Shown here piece by piece: positions 4,602-5,315 of a stretch of DNA of 5,315 bases. Numbering within the stretch: position 1 is the first letter of the stretch; every line of letters starts with the position of its first letter. The translations under genes and the position numbers were made by a program. The notes beneath the pieces are model-generated. The model ran no database searches and had not been told where the DNA came from. It saw nothing but the letters and a program-made list of their open reading frames with translations. The DNA is from Spirochaetaceae bacterium (GTDB taxonomy: Bacteria > Spirochaetota > Spirochaetia > DSM-2461), in contig JAEINM010000306.1 of assembly GCA_016342385.1 (NCBI GenBank), forward strand, positions 1 through 5,315, in the 5' to 3' direction.

Positions 4602-5315
4602 TCAGGTTCGATCCTGCGAGTCTCGGATCTCATGAGTCTCGGGTCTCATATCTTTCAAAAAGGGAAATCGTTCCCGTACAAAGGCGGTTTCTCTTTCATC
4701 AATTTCCACCATTATCAGTTCATCGTTTTTGTAGAAAGGAGAGATCTCTTTTCCCAGAGGATCAATAACTTTTGACTGACCATTGTACTCCAGTCCGTAT
4801 CCATCAATACCTGTACGATTGACGGCTACGACAAAGCACTGATTTTCTATGGCTCTGGCTTTAACTAATGTATTCCAGTGCTCTATCCGTTCCTCCGGCC
4901 AATTGGCAATAATATACATGACAGAGACCAATGGTGATACTTTTCTGAATAATTCGGGGAATCTTAAATCATAACAAATGAATACAGAGGAACTTACTTC
5001 ATTGAGATCAAATATAAGCTGATTATCGCCTGAGCGATATTTTTTATCTTCACCGGAATAGGAAAAACTGTAATTCTTGGTGTAATGCCCAAGGACTTCT
5101 CCATCAGAATTAATCACATAAGCTCTGTTTTCATAGGAATTTTCAACTTTTTCAGCCATACCGGCAATTATGGCGATTCCTCTGTTGCCCCCTATTTTTT
5201 TTAACCTGTCCAATAAAAATCCATTGGTTTTTTCAGCTATGGCAGCATTATTCATGGAGAATCCCGTAGAAAACATTTCAGGAAAAACAGCCATATCACA
5301 ATCCTCATCACAGGC
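4602..5315 (-). CDS. Nitrilase-superfamily amidase, YafV/omega-amidase type, N terminus beyond window
   Basis: 237 residues are visible on the reverse strand, and the frame stays open to the edge. The Met at 5294 is internal: the residues before it (ACDEDCD) lead into MAVFPEMFSTGF, which in this family sits some tens of residues into the protein. The Glu-Lys-Cys triad is complete; numbering visible residues, Glu is 13 (FPEMF), Lys 80 (YTKNYSF) and Cys 115 (FICYDLRFPEL). ANWPEERIEHW and ARAIENQ, followed by VNRTGIDG, are hallmarks of the YafV branch, whose known members hydrolyse 2-oxoglutaramate or 2-oxosuccinamate in glutamine/methionine salvage. The substrate is inferred from the family only. 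The family-like end is about RFPFLKDMRPE; the last dozen residues are an idiosyncratic tail encoded by a 16-bp tandem repeat. It converges on purB, and its own promoter is not in view. Confidence 0.92.
   Translation of the reverse strand, partial: ACDEDCDMAVFPEMFSTGFSMNNAAIAEKTNGFLLDRLKKIGGNRGIAIIAGMAEKVENSYENRAYVINSDGEVLGHYTKNYSFSYSGEDKKYRSGDNQLIFDLNEVSSSVFICYDLRFPELFRKVSPLVSVMYIIANWPEERIEHWNTLVKARAIENQCFVVAVNRTGIDGYGLEYNGQSKVIDPLGKEISPFYKNDELIMVEIDERETAFVRERFPFLKDMRPETHEIRDSQDRT
4618..4649. repeat. 16-bp tandem duplication at the 3' end of the amidase gene
   Basis: Two adjacent 16-mers, GAGTCTCGGATCTCAT (4618-4633) and GAGTCTCGGGTCTCAT (4634-4649), differ at one base. They code for most of the amidase's last dozen residues. 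As 16 is not a multiple of 3, the duplication shifts the frame and so sets which stop codon is used; with a single copy the frame would run on to a TAG at 4529-4531. Confidence 0.75.

Noticed and set aside
4604..4620. tRNA T-arm-like string GGTTCGATCC
   Set aside because: No acceptor, D or anticodon arms can be drawn around it, and it falls in the amidase coding end.
4559..4768. 69-codon + strand frame with an ATG within the convergent spacer
   Set aside because: It lies mostly antisense to the amidase gene and repeats; the start has no convincing RBS and the product is not protein-like.

Overview
The window looks like chromosomal DNA from a free-living Gram-negative-type bacterium, most likely a spirochaete of the Spirochaeta/Oceanispirochaeta kind. 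This is an inference of moderate confidence. It rests on a large secreted barrel-like protein, a lipoprotein with a spirochaete-like lipobox, a stand-alone STAS protein, and moderate-to-low GC with AT-rich intergenic DNA. There is no phage, plasmid, CRISPR, rRNA or tRNA signal.

Layout. Five protein genes alternate strand at every junction, so no two form an operon. Bases 1-1662 (-) hold the N-terminal 554 residues of a Thr-rich, Cys-free, signal-peptide-bearing probable outer-membrane or surface protein; its 3' end lies outside the window. A 167-bp AT-rich divergent control region (1663-1829) carries RBSs, promoter candidates and a 19-bp operator-like inverted repeat. Next is a LppM-like lipoprotein (1830-2609, +), which abuts a convergent STAS-domain anti-anti-sigma-type gene (2610-2921, -) with no base between the stop codons. 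A second divergent region (2922-3039) separates the STAS gene from purB (3040-4464, +), adenylosuccinate lyase. A 137-bp convergent spacer (4465-4601) carries a 30-bp perfect palindrome and a 52-bp-spaced direct repeat. It separates purB from a 5'-truncated nitrilase-superfamily amidase of the YafV/omega-amidase type (4602-5315, -).

How the genes relate. Two are housekeeping or salvage enzymes (PurB and the amidase), two are envelope proteins (barrel-like protein and lipoprotein), and one is a regulator (STAS). Nothing shows that they share a pathway. The noteworthy content is in expression signals. A terminator-like 15-bp-stem hairpin lies inside the STAS coding region, oriented to end the neighbouring lipoprotein transcript. 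A good promoter is placed so close to the purB ATG that the mRNA would be leaderless, and no Shine-Dalgarno is visible there. REP-like repeats and a 16-bp tandem duplication lie in and beside the 3' end of the amidase gene. I see no complete undescribed multi-gene system here.
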